This document shows positions 37,720 through 45,895 of a stretch of DNA of 64,000 nucleotides, in pieces. Source of the DNA: Candidatus Pelagibacter communis. Lineage in GTDB: Bacteria; Pseudomonadota; Alphaproteobacteria; Pelagibacterales; Pelagibacteraceae. Every line of letters starts with the position of its first letter. The stretch's first letter is position 1. The notes beneath the pieces were generated by a model that worked only from the letters and a program-made list of their open reading frames with translations, was not told where the DNA came from and made no database searches. A program made the translations under genes and the position numbers. The stretch is taken from contig NZ_CVSB01000049.1 of the NCBI RefSeq assembly GCF_001179845.1, positions 42,302-106,301 of the forward strand, given 5' to 3'.

Positions 37720-38157
37720 ATGGTAAAAAACTGCAATTTTATTGAAAAATTGAGAGGACTAGGACTTAGACCTACAAAACAAAGAGTTAAAATGTGTGAG
37801 GTCTTATTCAATAGAGAAAAAACTTTTCATTTCACAATAAATGATCTTGTTAAAATGATATCAGAAGAAATGAATGAGAAGATTTCCTTAGCCACAGTTT
37901 ATAATACAGTTCACGCATTTGAAAAAAAAGGATACCTAAAAGAAATTACAATAAACAGTGATAAAAGTTATTTTGATACCAATACATCTGTACATCATCA
38001 TTTTTATGATGAAGACACCCATGAGTTAATAGATTGCGATGAAAATGATATTGATCCGGTTAATATAAAAAAAAATATTACTGGAAAAAAAATAAATTCA
38101 GTTGAAGTTTTGGTTAAAGTTGCGAGTGATAATCAAAATCAAAAAAAATTAAATTAA
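37720..38157 (+). CDS. irr: Iron response regulator Irr (Fur family)
   Basis: A 145-aa Fur-family regulator. The N-terminal winged helix has RPTKQRVKMCEVLF and a SLATVYNTVHAFEKKG recognition helix near residue 63. The metal/haem region has SVHHHFYDEDTHEL near residue 87; the triple-His HHHFY run is typical of Irr rather than Fur. Placement divergent from fabA-fabB-fabI is also the standard irr locus. In other alphaproteobacteria Irr represses iron-using functions when iron is low and is inactivated or degraded with haem. The N-terminal haem regulatory motif of Bradyrhizobium Irr is absent. Confidence 0.88.
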   Translation: MVKNCNFIEKLRGLGLRPTKQRVKMCEVLFNREKTFHFTINDLVKMISEEMNEKISLATVYNTVHAFEKKGYLKEITINSDKSYFDTNTSVHHHFYDEDTHELIDCDENDIDPVNIKKNITGKKINSVEVLVKVASDNQNQKKLN

Positions 38158-38177
38158 ATCAATAATTTAAAATCTAC

Positions 38178-38194
38178 ATTATAACAATTCTAAA
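38178..38194 (+). promoter_or_regulatory. ICE-like palindrome at the rubrerythrin promoter
   Basis: ATTATAACAATTCTAAA ends four bases before the -35 hexamer of the rubrerythrin promoter. Its reverse complement shares the core TTAGAAT-NN-TTATAA with the 17-mer in front of irr. The location suggests control of the rubrerythrin cluster by Irr; this is inference from sequence and context. Confidence 0.5.
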
Positions 38195-38197
38195 CTG

Positions 38198-38225
38198 TTG
38201 ACATATTTCATATAACTATTATATG
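38198..38225 (+). promoter_or_regulatory. Sigma-70-type promoter of the rubrerythrin gene
   Basis: A perfect -35 TTGACA (38198-38203), a 16-bp spacer and a -10-like TATATG (38220-38225) precede the rubrerythrin ATG by 27 bp. An AAGGAGA ribosome site follows. Together these suggest strong expression. Confidence 0.75.
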
Positions 38226-38252
38226 GTCAGTAACATTTAAAAGGAGAAAATA

Positions 38253-38669
38253 ATGTCTTTAAAAGGAAGTAAAACAGAGGAAAACTTAAAAGCAGCATTC
38301 GCTGGAGAAAGTCAAGCAAATAGAAGATATCTTTATTTTGCACAAAAAGCAGACATCGAAGGTTACAATGATGTAGCTACAGTTTTTAGATCAACAGCAG
38401 AAGGTGAAACTGGTCACGCTCATGGTCATTTAGAATACTTAGAGCAAGTTGGTGACCCTGCTACAGGAAAACCAATTGGTGAAACTAAAGCTAACTTAGC
38501 TTCAGCTATTGAAGGTGAAACTCATGAGTACACAGATATGTACCCTGGTATGGCTAAGACTGCTAGAGAAGAAGGCTTTGAAGAAATCGCAGACTGGTTC
38601 GAAACTTTAGCTAAAGCTGAAAAATCACACGCTGGTAAATTCCAAAAAACTTTAGAGTCTATTAGCTAA
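38253..38669 (+). CDS. Rubrerythrin (ferritin-like diiron protein)
   Basis: A 138-aa four-helix-bundle protein. It starts with [35 protein letters not shown] sequence, giving the first E-x-x-x-x-Y iron ligands, and has later E-x2-H pairs ([14 protein letters not shown] near residue 50, EGETHEY, and [11 protein letters not shown] near residue 126). It has no C-terminal rubredoxin domain, so an external reductant is needed. Family members detoxify peroxide or handle iron. Codon use is strongly biased to GGT/GCT/AAC, like the porin, implying abundance. It heads a cluster with a small membrane peptide, an Fe-S oxidoreductase and DUF3501. Confidence 0.9.
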   Translation: MSLKGSKTEENLKAAFAGESQANRRYLYFAQKADIEGYNDVATVFRSTAEGETGHAHGHLEYLEQVGDPATGKPIGETKANLASAIEGETHEYTDMYPGMAKTAREEGFEEIADWFETLAKAEKSHAGKFQKTLESIS

Positions 38670-38678
38670 CTAAATTTC

Positions 38679-38703
38679 TTAGTGGGCGTTTAACGCCCAC
38701 TAA
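38679..38703 (+). terminator. Strong hairpin after the rubrerythrin gene
   Basis: TTAGTGGGCGTT (38679-38690) pairs with AACGCCCACTAA (38692-38703), a perfect inverted repeat with a realistic 10-bp stem and TTTAA loop. No T run follows, so termination may be partial. It may also stabilise the 3' end of an abundant rubrerythrin mRNA while allowing some read-through to the downstream genes. Confidence 0.65.
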
Positions 38704-38731
38704 AAACAATTCAAATTTAAAATTTTATAAA

Positions 38732-38830
38732 ATGGTAGAGCAAATTTTACAAATACTTAAGGATTGGTTTAATGAACCCGTTGTTCTGGTTTCTTTATCA
38801 TTAATTATTATTTCTAACTTAGTCATATGA
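38732..38830 (+). CDS. Putative 32-aa single-pass membrane microprotein
   Basis: A 32-codon reading frame between the rubrerythrin hairpin and the Fe-S oxidoreductase gene. The first 15 residues look amphipathic (charged E, K, D and E with a Trp-Phe pair), then Pro and a 16-residue hydrophobic run of Val, Leu, Ser and Ile to the C-terminus. Its TGA stop overlaps the next gene's ATG as ATGA, the same coupling used between the next two genes. That spacing supports translation, although no Shine-Dalgarno is visible. It may anchor the soluble Fe-S protein to the membrane; that role is inference. I do not recognise a family. Confidence 0.55.
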   Translation: MVEQILQILKDWFNEPVVLVSLSLIIISNLVI

Positions 38831-40158
38831 GCAAAGAAGGAAGTTTAGGTGCACCTATAAGACATCCTATAGATTTTGAGCATCCTGATTTTTTAAATCC
38901 CGAAAAGTTAGACGCTGAAATGAGAAGAGTGTTTGATATTTGTCACGGATGCCGAAGATGCTTTAATCTCTGCGATTCATTTCCAAAGTTATTTGACATG
39001 ATTGATGAGTCTACAAATGAAGATGTTGAAAGCCTATCTAGTGATCGATTTGCTCCCGTCGTAGATGCATGTACTTTATGTGATATGTGTTTTATGACCA
39101 AATGCCCATATGTTCCACCTCATGATTTTGATTTAGATTTTCCACATTTAATGCTGCGATATAGAACAGCTCAAAAAAAATTAGATAAATTACCAAGTGT
39201 ACCAACACAATTAGCCCAAATAGATCGAAACGCTAAAATTGGTGTTATGTTCTCAAAAATAGTTAACTGGGCATCAAATATTAAAAATAAATTAATGAGA
39301 AAAATCTTAGAACTAATTACTGGAATAGATAAACGAGTTCAGTTACCAAAATATAACTCAGAAACTTTTTCAAATTTTTTTAAAAAAAATAAAGATAAGA
39401 TAAATTATCAAACACCTTCAAAAGATAGAAAGGTTGTTATCTACTCAACCTGTTTTGTAAATTTTAATAAAAAAAATACAGGTGTTGCTGCTTTAAAAGT
39501 TTTGAAAAAAAATGGTGTAGAGGTTCAGGAGGCTTACCCTGGTTGTTGCGGGATGCCATTTTTAGAGCAAGCAGATTTGCCAAAGGTTGTTGAACAAGCG
39601 AAAAAAGTTTCTAAGGATTTAATCGAATGGATTGATAAAGGATATAAAGTAGTAACCTTAACAGCAAGTTGTGGATTGATGTTAAAATTCGAATGGCCTT
39701 TATTATTACCAGACAATGAAAAAATAAAAAAATTATCTGCAAATGTTATGGACATTGATGAGTATGTGGTTGACATAGCGAATAATGAGGGGTTAGCAGA
39801 AGGATTAAATAAGATTGATGGAGGAGTAACCGTGCATCATGCTTGTCATGCTAGAGCACAGAATATGGGTATCAAAGCAAGAGATATGTTAAAATTGATA
39901 CCAAACATTAAAATTGATGTAGTTGAAAGATGTGCAGGTCATGGAGGAACTTTTGGAGTAATGAAAGAAACTCATGATTTAGCAAATAAAGTTGGAAGAC
40001 CTACAGCTAGACAAATAAAAACTAAAAATAATAAGTATATGGCTTCTGATTGTCCTTTAGCTGGTAAACATTTAAAACAGTTAGAAGTTGATACAAACAT
40101 AACTAATGATGAGGCACTACATCCTATCGAATTAATGGCAAAAAGTTATAACTTATGA
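38827..40158 (+). CDS. Fe-S oxidoreductase (GlpC/HdrD-like, two CCG-type domains)
   Basis: A 443-aa soluble protein of COG0247 type. Two [4Fe-4S] motifs are near the N-terminus: CHGCRRCFNLC (residues ~38-48) and CTLCDMCFMTKCPY (~76-89). Two cysteine-rich CCG-type domains follow: the first ends PGCCGMPF, the second has HHACHARAQNMG and then ERCAGHGGTFG, where the usual CCG is replaced by C-A-G-H-G-G. Such proteins pass electrons to quinones or thiols. Its neighbours (rubrerythrin, DUF3501) form a cluster I have seen in proteobacteria, suggesting the natural reductase chain for rubrerythrin; that is inference. Confidence 0.85.
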   Translation: MSKEGSLGAPIRHPIDFEHPDFLNPEKLDAEMRRVFDICHGCRRCFNLCDSFPKLFDMIDESTNEDVESLSSDRFAPVVDACTLCDMCFMTKCPYVPPHDFDLDFPHLMLRYRTAQKKLDKLPSVPTQLAQIDRNAKIGVMFSKIVNWASNIKNKLMRKILELITGIDKRVQLPKYNSETFSNFFKKNKDKINYQTPSKDRKVVIYSTCFVNFNKKNTGVAALKVLKKNGVEVQEAYPGCCGMPFLEQADLPKVVEQAKKVSKDLIEWIDKGYKVVTLTASCGLMLKFEWPLLLPDNEKIKKLSANVMDIDEYVVDIANNEGLAEGLNKIDGGVTVHHACHARAQNMGIKARDMLKLIPNIKIDVVERCAGHGGTFGVMKETHDLANKVGRPTARQIKTKNNKYMASDCPLAGKHLKQLEVDTNITNDEALHPIELMAKSYNL

Positions 40159-40754
40159 TCATGCCGAGAGAAAAAAGAGAAATTCAGAAAGAAGACATTA
40201 TGCCTTTAGATGTTTATACAGAAAAGAGACGTGAATTAAGAAAAAGTATTGTTGATTATAAAAAAAATAGAAGAGTTGCATTAGGTCCTTATGCAACTTT
40301 TTATTTTGAAAGTTATGAAACAATGTTAGCTCAAGTGCAAGAAATGCTGTACATAGAAAAAGGTGGTGATGAGCAACTCCAGGATGAGTTATCTGCGTAC
40401 AATCCTTTAATACCTAACGGCAAAGAACTAACAGCAACTTTAATGTTTGAAATAGATAATCCTATCTCAAGAGCTGCGTTTCTTGGAAAAGTTGGTGGAA
40501 TAGAAGAAACAGTATTTATGAAAATCAATGGTGAGAAAATTAAAGCAGTTCCGGAAGAAGATGTTGACAGAACTTCTGCTGAAGGAAAAGCTTCCTCAGT
40601 ACAGTTTATTCATTTTAATTTTACTGATGATCAAATAGAGAAATTTCAATCTAATAGCTCAGAAATTGAGCTTGGAATTGATCATAAAGAATATTCTCAT
40701 AGCACAAAATTATCTACAGAAAATATAGCCTCTTTATCTACTGATTTTAGTTAA
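40155..40754 (+). CDS. DUF3501 family protein
   Basis: A 199-aa protein of a family with no assigned function, typically encoded directly after a GlpC-like Fe-S oxidoreductase. Seen are the N-terminal DIMPLDVYTEKRRELRK segment, VALGPYATFYFES near residue 47, YNPLIPNGKELTATLMFEI near residue 87 and VQFIHFNFT near residue 149. No Cys cluster or membrane segment is present. ATGA coupling to the Fe-S gene suggests fixed stoichiometry and a physical partner role. The start could be ATG 40155 or ATG 40161. The 3' end overlaps the convergent SH3 gene. Confidence 0.85.
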   Translation: MIMPREKREIQKEDIMPLDVYTEKRRELRKSIVDYKKNRRVALGPYATFYFESYETMLAQVQEMLYIEKGGDEQLQDELSAYNPLIPNGKELTATLMFEIDNPISRAAFLGKVGGIEETVFMKINGEKIKAVPEEDVDRTSAEGKASSVQFIHFNFTDDQIEKFQSNSSEIELGIDHKEYSHSTKLSTENIASLSTDFS

Positions 40755-41206
40755 TTTAGCCCCCAAATATTATCTGTTTTAATCCAACCTTCAAATTCTT
40801 CTGATTTAATTTTACACCAATTTTGTTCACATTTTTCTATAATTAATAATCTTCCCTCTTTTATTTGAGCAATTGGTTTAGCAAAAGATGTAGGTTTTTT
40901 AAATAAAACTTTATCTTTCGTGGCTATTACAGAATTACTTTTTTTTAATTGAGAGATATGAATCCACCCACTGTTATTTTTTAAATCTATAATTCGCCTA
41001 AAATTTTCTTTTTTATCAATTTGTTTTAATGGAAGATTTATTTTTTTATAAACATATTTAATATCAGATTCAAAACTTGGTCCATAGCGAACATTTACTT
41101 TATTTTTTTTAAGAGAGACAAAAATTTCATTAGCAAACGAGATGTGAGTAAAAAATAATAAAAAAAATACTATATAAATTTTTTTTATTATTAATTGCAT
41201 AGGCAT
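40751..41206 (-). CDS. Exported SH3-like domain protein
   Basis: A 151-aa protein with a signal peptide (hydrophobic core of Ile/Val/Phe/Leu, cleavage after S-F-A near residue 25) and two bacterial SH3-like repeats. The first has KVNVRYGPSFESDIKYVY and SGWIHISQLK; the second has ENWCKIKSEEFEGWI-like sequence near the C-terminus. COG3807 proteins of this type are thought to bind peptidoglycan or the cell surface. It overlaps the upstream ThiF/MoeB gene by 16 bp. ATG 41200 is an alternative start. Confidence 0.8.
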   Translation of the reverse strand: MPMQLIIKKIYIVFFLLFFTHISFANEIFVSLKKNKVNVRYGPSFESDIKYVYKKINLPLKQIDKKENFRRIIDLKNNSGWIHISQLKKSNSVIATKDKVLFKKPTSFAKPIAQIKEGRLLIIEKCEQNWCKIKSEEFEGWIKTDNIWGLN

Positions 41207-41946
41207 TTTTTTCTTTTATTGATTTTTGCTTTTCTGAAATTTAAATTTAATAGATCTAGAATTAGAATGTATCCATTTAAATTTTGTCCAATATTTAATA
41301 TTTTTTTCAAAACTTCATTTGCCTGCAATGTACCTATTGTGCCCGCAACAGTTCCTAAAATTCCCTCATATTCACAATTTAAAATTTCATCAGATATTGT
41401 GTCTTCTTGATAAAAACATCTCAAGCAAGGATTTTTTTTGTTGGTAAAATTAAAAGTAAAAATGTGTCCATCAAACTTACTTATAGCACCGGTGACTAGA
41501 AATTTTTTATATTTTAGACTTAAATCATTTATTAAAAATTTACTTTCAAAGTTATCAGTCCCATCAACAATATAGTCATAATTTTTAATAATTTTTTCAA
41601 ATGTAGTTTTATTTAATTTTAAATTAAAAATATGTATTTTTGTTTTTGAATTAATTTTATTTAATTTTTTTTTTGCAATTTTTACTTTTGATTGATTTAT
41701 ATCTTTTTCATTATAAAGACTTTGTCTGTGAATGTTAGAGAGACTTACAGTATCATGATCTATAATTCCAAGTGTGCCAATACCTGATCGAGTTAAAAAT
41801 TCTGCTACTGGGCAACCTAGACCTCCCATACCAATTATCAAAACTTTAGATGATAAAATTTTTTTTTGACCTGGTGCTCCAATATTTTTAAGAATTATTT
41901 GCCTTGAGAATTTCTCTATTTCTTTTTTGTTTAAATTTTTGCTCAT
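41191..41946 (-). CDS. ThiF/MoeB/HesA-type adenylyltransferase
   Basis: A 251-aa E1-like enzyme that adenylates the C-terminus of a ubiquitin-like sulfur carrier (ThiS or MoaD). Seen are the nucleotide loop LIIGMGGLGCPVAEFL near residue 32, the SLSNIHRQSLYN segment near residue 66, DGTDNFESKFLIND near residue 121 and one C-x2-C zinc half-site (CLRCFY); the second pair is at the C-terminus (KKCLCN). Sequence cannot separate ThiF from MoeB. It overlaps dut by four bases in the run ubiE-ubiB-coaBC-dut-thiF. Confidence 0.85.
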   Translation of the reverse strand: MSKNLNKKEIEKFSRQIILKNIGAPGQKKILSSKVLIIGMGGLGCPVAEFLTRSGIGTLGIIDHDTVSLSNIHRQSLYNEKDINQSKVKIAKKKLNKINSKTKIHIFNLKLNKTTFEKIIKNYDYIVDGTDNFESKFLINDLSLKYKKFLVTGAISKFDGHIFTFNFTNKKNPCLRCFYQEDTISDEILNCEYEGILGTVAGTIGTLQANEVLKKILNIGQNLNGYILILDLLNLNFRKAKINKRKKCLCN

Positions 41947-42380
41947 TTTCCTGTTGAGCCAAACCCACCTTCTCCTCTAATTGTTTCTGGTAGATCATCA
42001 GTTTCCTCGAGATCCATTTTAATTACAGGAGTTAAAATCATTTGCGCTATTCTATCATTATTATTTATCAAGAAATCATTTTTACCATGATTAAAAAGAA
42101 TTACTTTTATTTCTCCCCTGTAATCACTATCAATAGTTCCAGGTGTATTTAAAACACTTATACTATTTTTTGCAGCTAAACCGGATCTTGGTCTTATTTG
42201 GATTTCGAAATCATTTGAAAATGCAACAGCAAGCCCAGTTGGAACTAAACATGAAGAGTTTGGTTTAAGATTAATGGGTTCTTTTATTAATGCCATTAAA
42301 TCCATGCCTGATGCACCCTCTGTTTTATAAGCAGGTAATTCAACCGCAGGGTCTAACTTTTTGATAAGAACTTTTGCCAT
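41943..42380 (-). CDS. dut: Deoxyuridine 5'-triphosphate nucleotidohydrolase
   Basis: A 145-aa trimeric dUTPase converting dUTP to dUMP and limiting uracil in DNA. The five family motifs are present: ASGMDLMA (motif 1), RPRSGLA (2), NTPGTIDSDYRGEI (3), NNNDRIAQMIL (4) and the C-terminal RGEGGFGSTG (5). It shares one base with the coaBC stop and four with the following thiF-like gene. Confidence 0.97.
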   Translation of the reverse strand: MAKVLIKKLDPAVELPAYKTEGASGMDLMALIKEPINLKPNSSCLVPTGLAVAFSNDFEIQIRPRSGLAAKNSISVLNTPGTIDSDYRGEIKVILFNHGKNDFLINNNDRIAQMILTPVIKMDLEETDDLPETIRGEGGFGSTGK

Positions 42381-43585
42381 TAATTTAATTGATCAAGTAT
42401 TCTATCAACTATTTCATCAGAAATTCCAGATTTTTTTTTGTATGAAAGTTTTTCTTTTTTAATGTCTCTATTCTTATAATGAATTGTTACCTCATTATAA
42501 TCAGAATTAAATCCTATATCTTTATTTGATACATCATTAGAAATTATCCAGTCGCAATTTTTCTTGTTTAATTTTTCCTCTGCATTTTTATCAATCTCAT
42601 TAGTTTCTGCTGCAAATCCAATGACAAGATCAGGTCTCATGGAGTTATGGTTAGACACATAATGAAGTATGTCTACATTCTTTTCTAAATTTAAGTTTAA
42701 GTTCTCTTGTTTTTTAATTTTATTTTCATATTTTTTATTAATTTTAAAATCAGCTACTGCAGCAGAAAAAATTGCTACATCAACAGGTAAATTTTCTTGA
42801 GTGGCAACTAACATTTCATCTGCTGTTTCGACTTTTATAAGATTAATATCTTTAGTTATTTCAAGATTAGTTGGACCTGATATTAATGTTGTATCAAAAC
42901 CTTTTTTGGATAATGATTTTGCTAATTCATATCCTTGTTTGCCACTTGATTTATTCGTAATAAAACGAACTGGATCTATGTACTCATTAGTTGGACCTGC
43001 TGTAACTAATGCTTTAAATTTTTTGTTATTTTTTTGAGTTAAGAAATATTTATCAATTTCTTCAGCAATTATTGATGGGTCTGACATTTTACCATCTCCA
43101 TATTCACCACATGCCATTTCACCAACCTCAGGACCAATTAGTTTATATCCAAACTCTTTTAATTTTTTTATATTTGTTTTAGTAGTTGGATGTTCCCACA
43201 TTCTTACATTCATTGCTGGTGCTAAAATAATGTCTTTATCTGAAGCCAAAACAACAGTAGATGCTAAATCATCAGTTGTTCCTTGAGCCAGTTTTGAAAT
43301 TGTATTTGCAGTTGCAGGCGCAATTACAATTATATCTGCCCATCTTGAAAGTGAAATATGATCCATTTCTGTCTCATTTTCTACGCTAAATAAATCGCTA
43401 TAAACTTTACCTTGAGAAAGTGATGTTACTGAAAGTGGAGTTACAAACTCTTTCGCACTTGTTGTAAGAATTGTCTTTATATCTGCGCCATTTTTTTTAA
43501 AAAGCCTAATTGTTTCAAGACTTTTATAAGCAGATATTCCTCCACAGATAATAAATAGTATTTTTTTATTTAACAAATTTTTCAT
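42380..43585 (-). CDS. coaBC: Phosphopantothenoylcysteine decarboxylase/synthetase
   Basis: A 401-aa bifunctional flavoenzyme of coenzyme A synthesis. The N-terminal CoaC domain has GGISAYKSLETIR, LSRWADIIVIAPATANTISKLA with the catalytic His region just before it, and PAMNVRMWEHPTT near residue 125. The C-terminal CoaB domain starts with ALVTAGPTNEYIDPVRFITNKSSGKQGYELA-type sequence near residue 190. Length and order are standard. It lies between ubiB and dut on the same strand. Confidence 0.97.
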   Translation of the reverse strand: MKNLLNKKILFIICGGISAYKSLETIRLFKKNGADIKTILTTSAKEFVTPLSVTSLSQGKVYSDLFSVENETEMDHISLSRWADIIVIAPATANTISKLAQGTTDDLASTVVLASDKDIILAPAMNVRMWEHPTTKTNIKKLKEFGYKLIGPEVGEMACGEYGDGKMSDPSIIAEEIDKYFLTQKNNKKFKALVTAGPTNEYIDPVRFITNKSSGKQGYELAKSLSKKGFDTTLISGPTNLEITKDINLIKVETADEMLVATQENLPVDVAIFSAAVADFKINKKYENKIKKQENLNLNLEKNVDILHYVSNHNSMRPDLVIGFAAETNEIDKNAEEKLNKKNCDWIISNDVSNKDIGFNSDYNEVTIHYKNRDIKKEKLSYKKKSGISDEIVDRILDQLN

Positions 43586-43593
43586 TTCCAGAA

Positions 43594-45162
43594 TTAAAAT
43601 ACTATAAGGCCAAAAATTACAAGAAGTAATAAACCAATAATAGATTGATTTCTAAATGCTATCATTTCTGATTTTTTATCATTCAGAGCGGTATAAGAAT
43701 TTGAGTTTTGTGGAATTTGACCACTAGCTAAAAATGTTAATGCTTGATTTGCTTTATCCATAATCTCAGGAAATTCTGGCAAACGTTTAATAACTTCAGA
43801 TGTATTTTTTAAAGTTTCATTTAAATTATTAATTGGGTCTTTTGTTTCTTTAAGCCAATTTTCTAGTACAGGCTTTGAAGTTGTCCAAATATTTGTGTTT
43901 GGATTTAATTTTCTTGCTACACCTTCAACAACAACCATAGTTTTTTGCAACATTAATAATTGAGGTTGAGTTTGCATATTAAATTTTTCTGTTACATCAA
44001 ACAATTGTTTGAGTAATTTACCTCCTGAAATATCTTTTACTTCTTGACCAAATATAGGCTCACCAATTGATCTCAAAGCTTGAGCTAGATCATCGATTGG
44101 TACTTCTTTCGGAACTAATCCGGCTACCAAGTGAACCTCAGCTACTTTACGATAATCTCTCTGAATAAATCCAAATAAAATTTCTGCTAAAAACCTTTTG
44201 CTAAGTTTGTCTAACCTGCCCATAATCCCAAAATCTATAGGTACAATCTGGCCATTATTATCAACAAAAATATTTCCTTGGTGCATGTCTGCATGAAAAA
44301 AACCATCTCTTACAGCATGTCTCAAAAAATGCTGGATAATATCTTCTGCTATTTTATTGGTATCTAAATTTCTTTTCTTTAACTCCTCAGCTTCCCTAAT
44401 TGAAATTCCATCTATCCAATCTAAAGTCATTACATTTTCACTAGTAAAATTCCAATAAATCTCAGGAACTTTAAACCCAGCATCATTTTTAGTGTTTTCA
44501 GCATATTCATTAGCCGCAGCAGCTTCGAATCTTAAATCCATTTCAAGATTAGTTATTTCTTTAAGTAAAAAAACAACCTCAACAAGTTTTAATCTTTTTG
44601 TTTTTTTTATAAATGACTCGATAATAAATGCAAATAACATCATTGCATCTATTTCTTCATTGAATATTTTTTTTATATTTGGTCTTAAAATTTTTATTGC
44701 TACATCTTTAATTGTTCCATTGTCATTTATTTTTGCTTTGTGAACTTGTGCAATTGATGCAGCAGCAACTGGTTCACTTAAATCAATTATTGAATTAAAT
44801 GCATCAACTCCAAGATCCTCTTTAATAATTTCTCTTGCTTCATGAATTGAAAAAGGGGGTAATCGATCTTGAAGTTTTTCTAGCTTTATAGATAATTCTT
44901 CTCCGATTATATCAGGTCTAGTAGCAAGAAATTGCCCAAGTTTAATGAAAGTTGTACCCATAGATTCTAAAGACCTAGATAATCTTTCTCCATCATCTTC
45001 AATTAAATTATTTTTTTCTCTTTTTTCAAATGAAATAGATAAAATTTGGAATAATATTGTTACAGCTAAGGGAGGTTTTTTAAATTTCGATGCAATTTTT
45101 AAAATATCTGATCTTGCAATTTTTCTTCCTAATTTAAATAAAGTAATAAGTTTTTTAATCAT
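43594..45162 (-). CDS. ubiB: UbiB, atypical kinase of ubiquinone biosynthesis
   Basis: A 522-aa ABC1/ADCK-family protein required for aerobic ubiquinone synthesis, probably through ATPase-driven lipid extraction. Seen are KLGQFLATRPDIIGEELSIKL (the KxGQ motif), the Ala-rich AAASIAQVHKA nucleotide loop, FFHADMHQGNIF with the catalytic Asp/Asn pair and VPIDFGIMGRL (DFG). A hydrophobic C-terminal anchor follows. ATG 45162 gives a TAATG overlap with the ubiE stop, so it was preferred over the upstream codon at 45174. Confidence 0.95.
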   Translation of the reverse strand: MIKKLITLFKLGRKIARSDILKIASKFKKPPLAVTILFQILSISFEKREKNNLIEDDGERLSRSLESMGTTFIKLGQFLATRPDIIGEELSIKLEKLQDRLPPFSIHEAREIIKEDLGVDAFNSIIDLSEPVAAASIAQVHKAKINDNGTIKDVAIKILRPNIKKIFNEEIDAMMLFAFIIESFIKKTKRLKLVEVVFLLKEITNLEMDLRFEAAAANEYAENTKNDAGFKVPEIYWNFTSENVMTLDWIDGISIREAEELKKRNLDTNKIAEDIIQHFLRHAVRDGFFHADMHQGNIFVDNNGQIVPIDFGIMGRLDKLSKRFLAEILFGFIQRDYRKVAEVHLVAGLVPKEVPIDDLAQALRSIGEPIFGQEVKDISGGKLLKQLFDVTEKFNMQTQPQLLMLQKTMVVVEGVARKLNPNTNIWTTSKPVLENWLKETKDPINNLNETLKNTSEVIKRLPEFPEIMDKANQALTFLASGQIPQNSNSYTALNDKKSEMIAFRNQSIIGLLLLVIFGLIVF

Positions 45163-45866
45163 TAAACTTTCCAACCACTATGAATTGAAACAATACCACC
45201 AGAAAGATTTCTATAAGAACATTTGTGAAAATTATTTTTTTCCATTAATTCTATTAATTCTTCTTGATTAATAAATTGTTCAATACTTTTGATTAAATAT
45301 TCGTAAGGTTCTTTTTCTCCAACTACAAACTGACCAATAATAGGAATAAGTTTTGAATAATTTTTATATATAAAATCAATATTTGAATTTTGAATCTTAG
45401 AAAATTCTAGACATAGATAGCGTCCACCAGGTTTTAAAACTCTATAGGCTTCTGAAAGTGCTTCATTTAAATTTTTTGTATTTCTTAGTCCAAAGCTAAT
45501 AGTGTAGTAATCAAATGAATTGTCTTCTATTGGTAATTTTTCTGCTGGTGAAATAACCCATTTTACATTTTTATAATCTGATAATTTTTGTTTTCCCTGA
45601 CTAACCATCCCTTTATTAGGATCTACACATGTAATTTCAGCCTCTTTATTTGTGCTATCTAAAAATAACTTTCCAACATCACCCGTCCCACACGCAACAT
45701 CTATCAATTTTCTACTAACTCTCGGATTCATCATATTGATTAAATTTTTTTTCCAATATCTATGTACACCCATAGACATAAAGTCATTCATCAAGTCATA
45801 TTTGTTGTAGACTTGATTAAATACATTTTCTACAAGTCCTTTTTTATTTTGAAGATTTTGTTGCAT
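45162..45866 (-). CDS. ubiE: Ubiquinone/menaquinone methyltransferase UbiE
   Basis: A 234-aa SAM-dependent C-methyltransferase of ubiquinone synthesis. Motif I is LIDVACGTGDVGKLF near residue 55, the UbiE signature FDYYTISFGLRNTKNLNEAL is near residue 120, and VLKPGGRYLCLEFSK follows. Length is typical. It is divergent from mutM with a 29-bp spacer, an arrangement common near dnaA in alphaproteobacteria. Confidence 0.96.
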   Translation of the reverse strand: MQQNLQNKKGLVENVFNQVYNKYDLMNDFMSMGVHRYWKKNLINMMNPRVSRKLIDVACGTGDVGKLFLDSTNKEAEITCVDPNKGMVSQGKQKLSDYKNVKWVISPAEKLPIEDNSFDYYTISFGLRNTKNLNEALSEAYRVLKPGGRYLCLEFSKIQNSNIDFIYKNYSKLIPIIGQFVVGEKEPYEYLIKSIEQFINQEELIELMEKNNFHKCSYRNLSGGIVSIHSGWKV

Positions 45867-45895
45867 AAAAAAATATATATTGAATATAGTATCAA

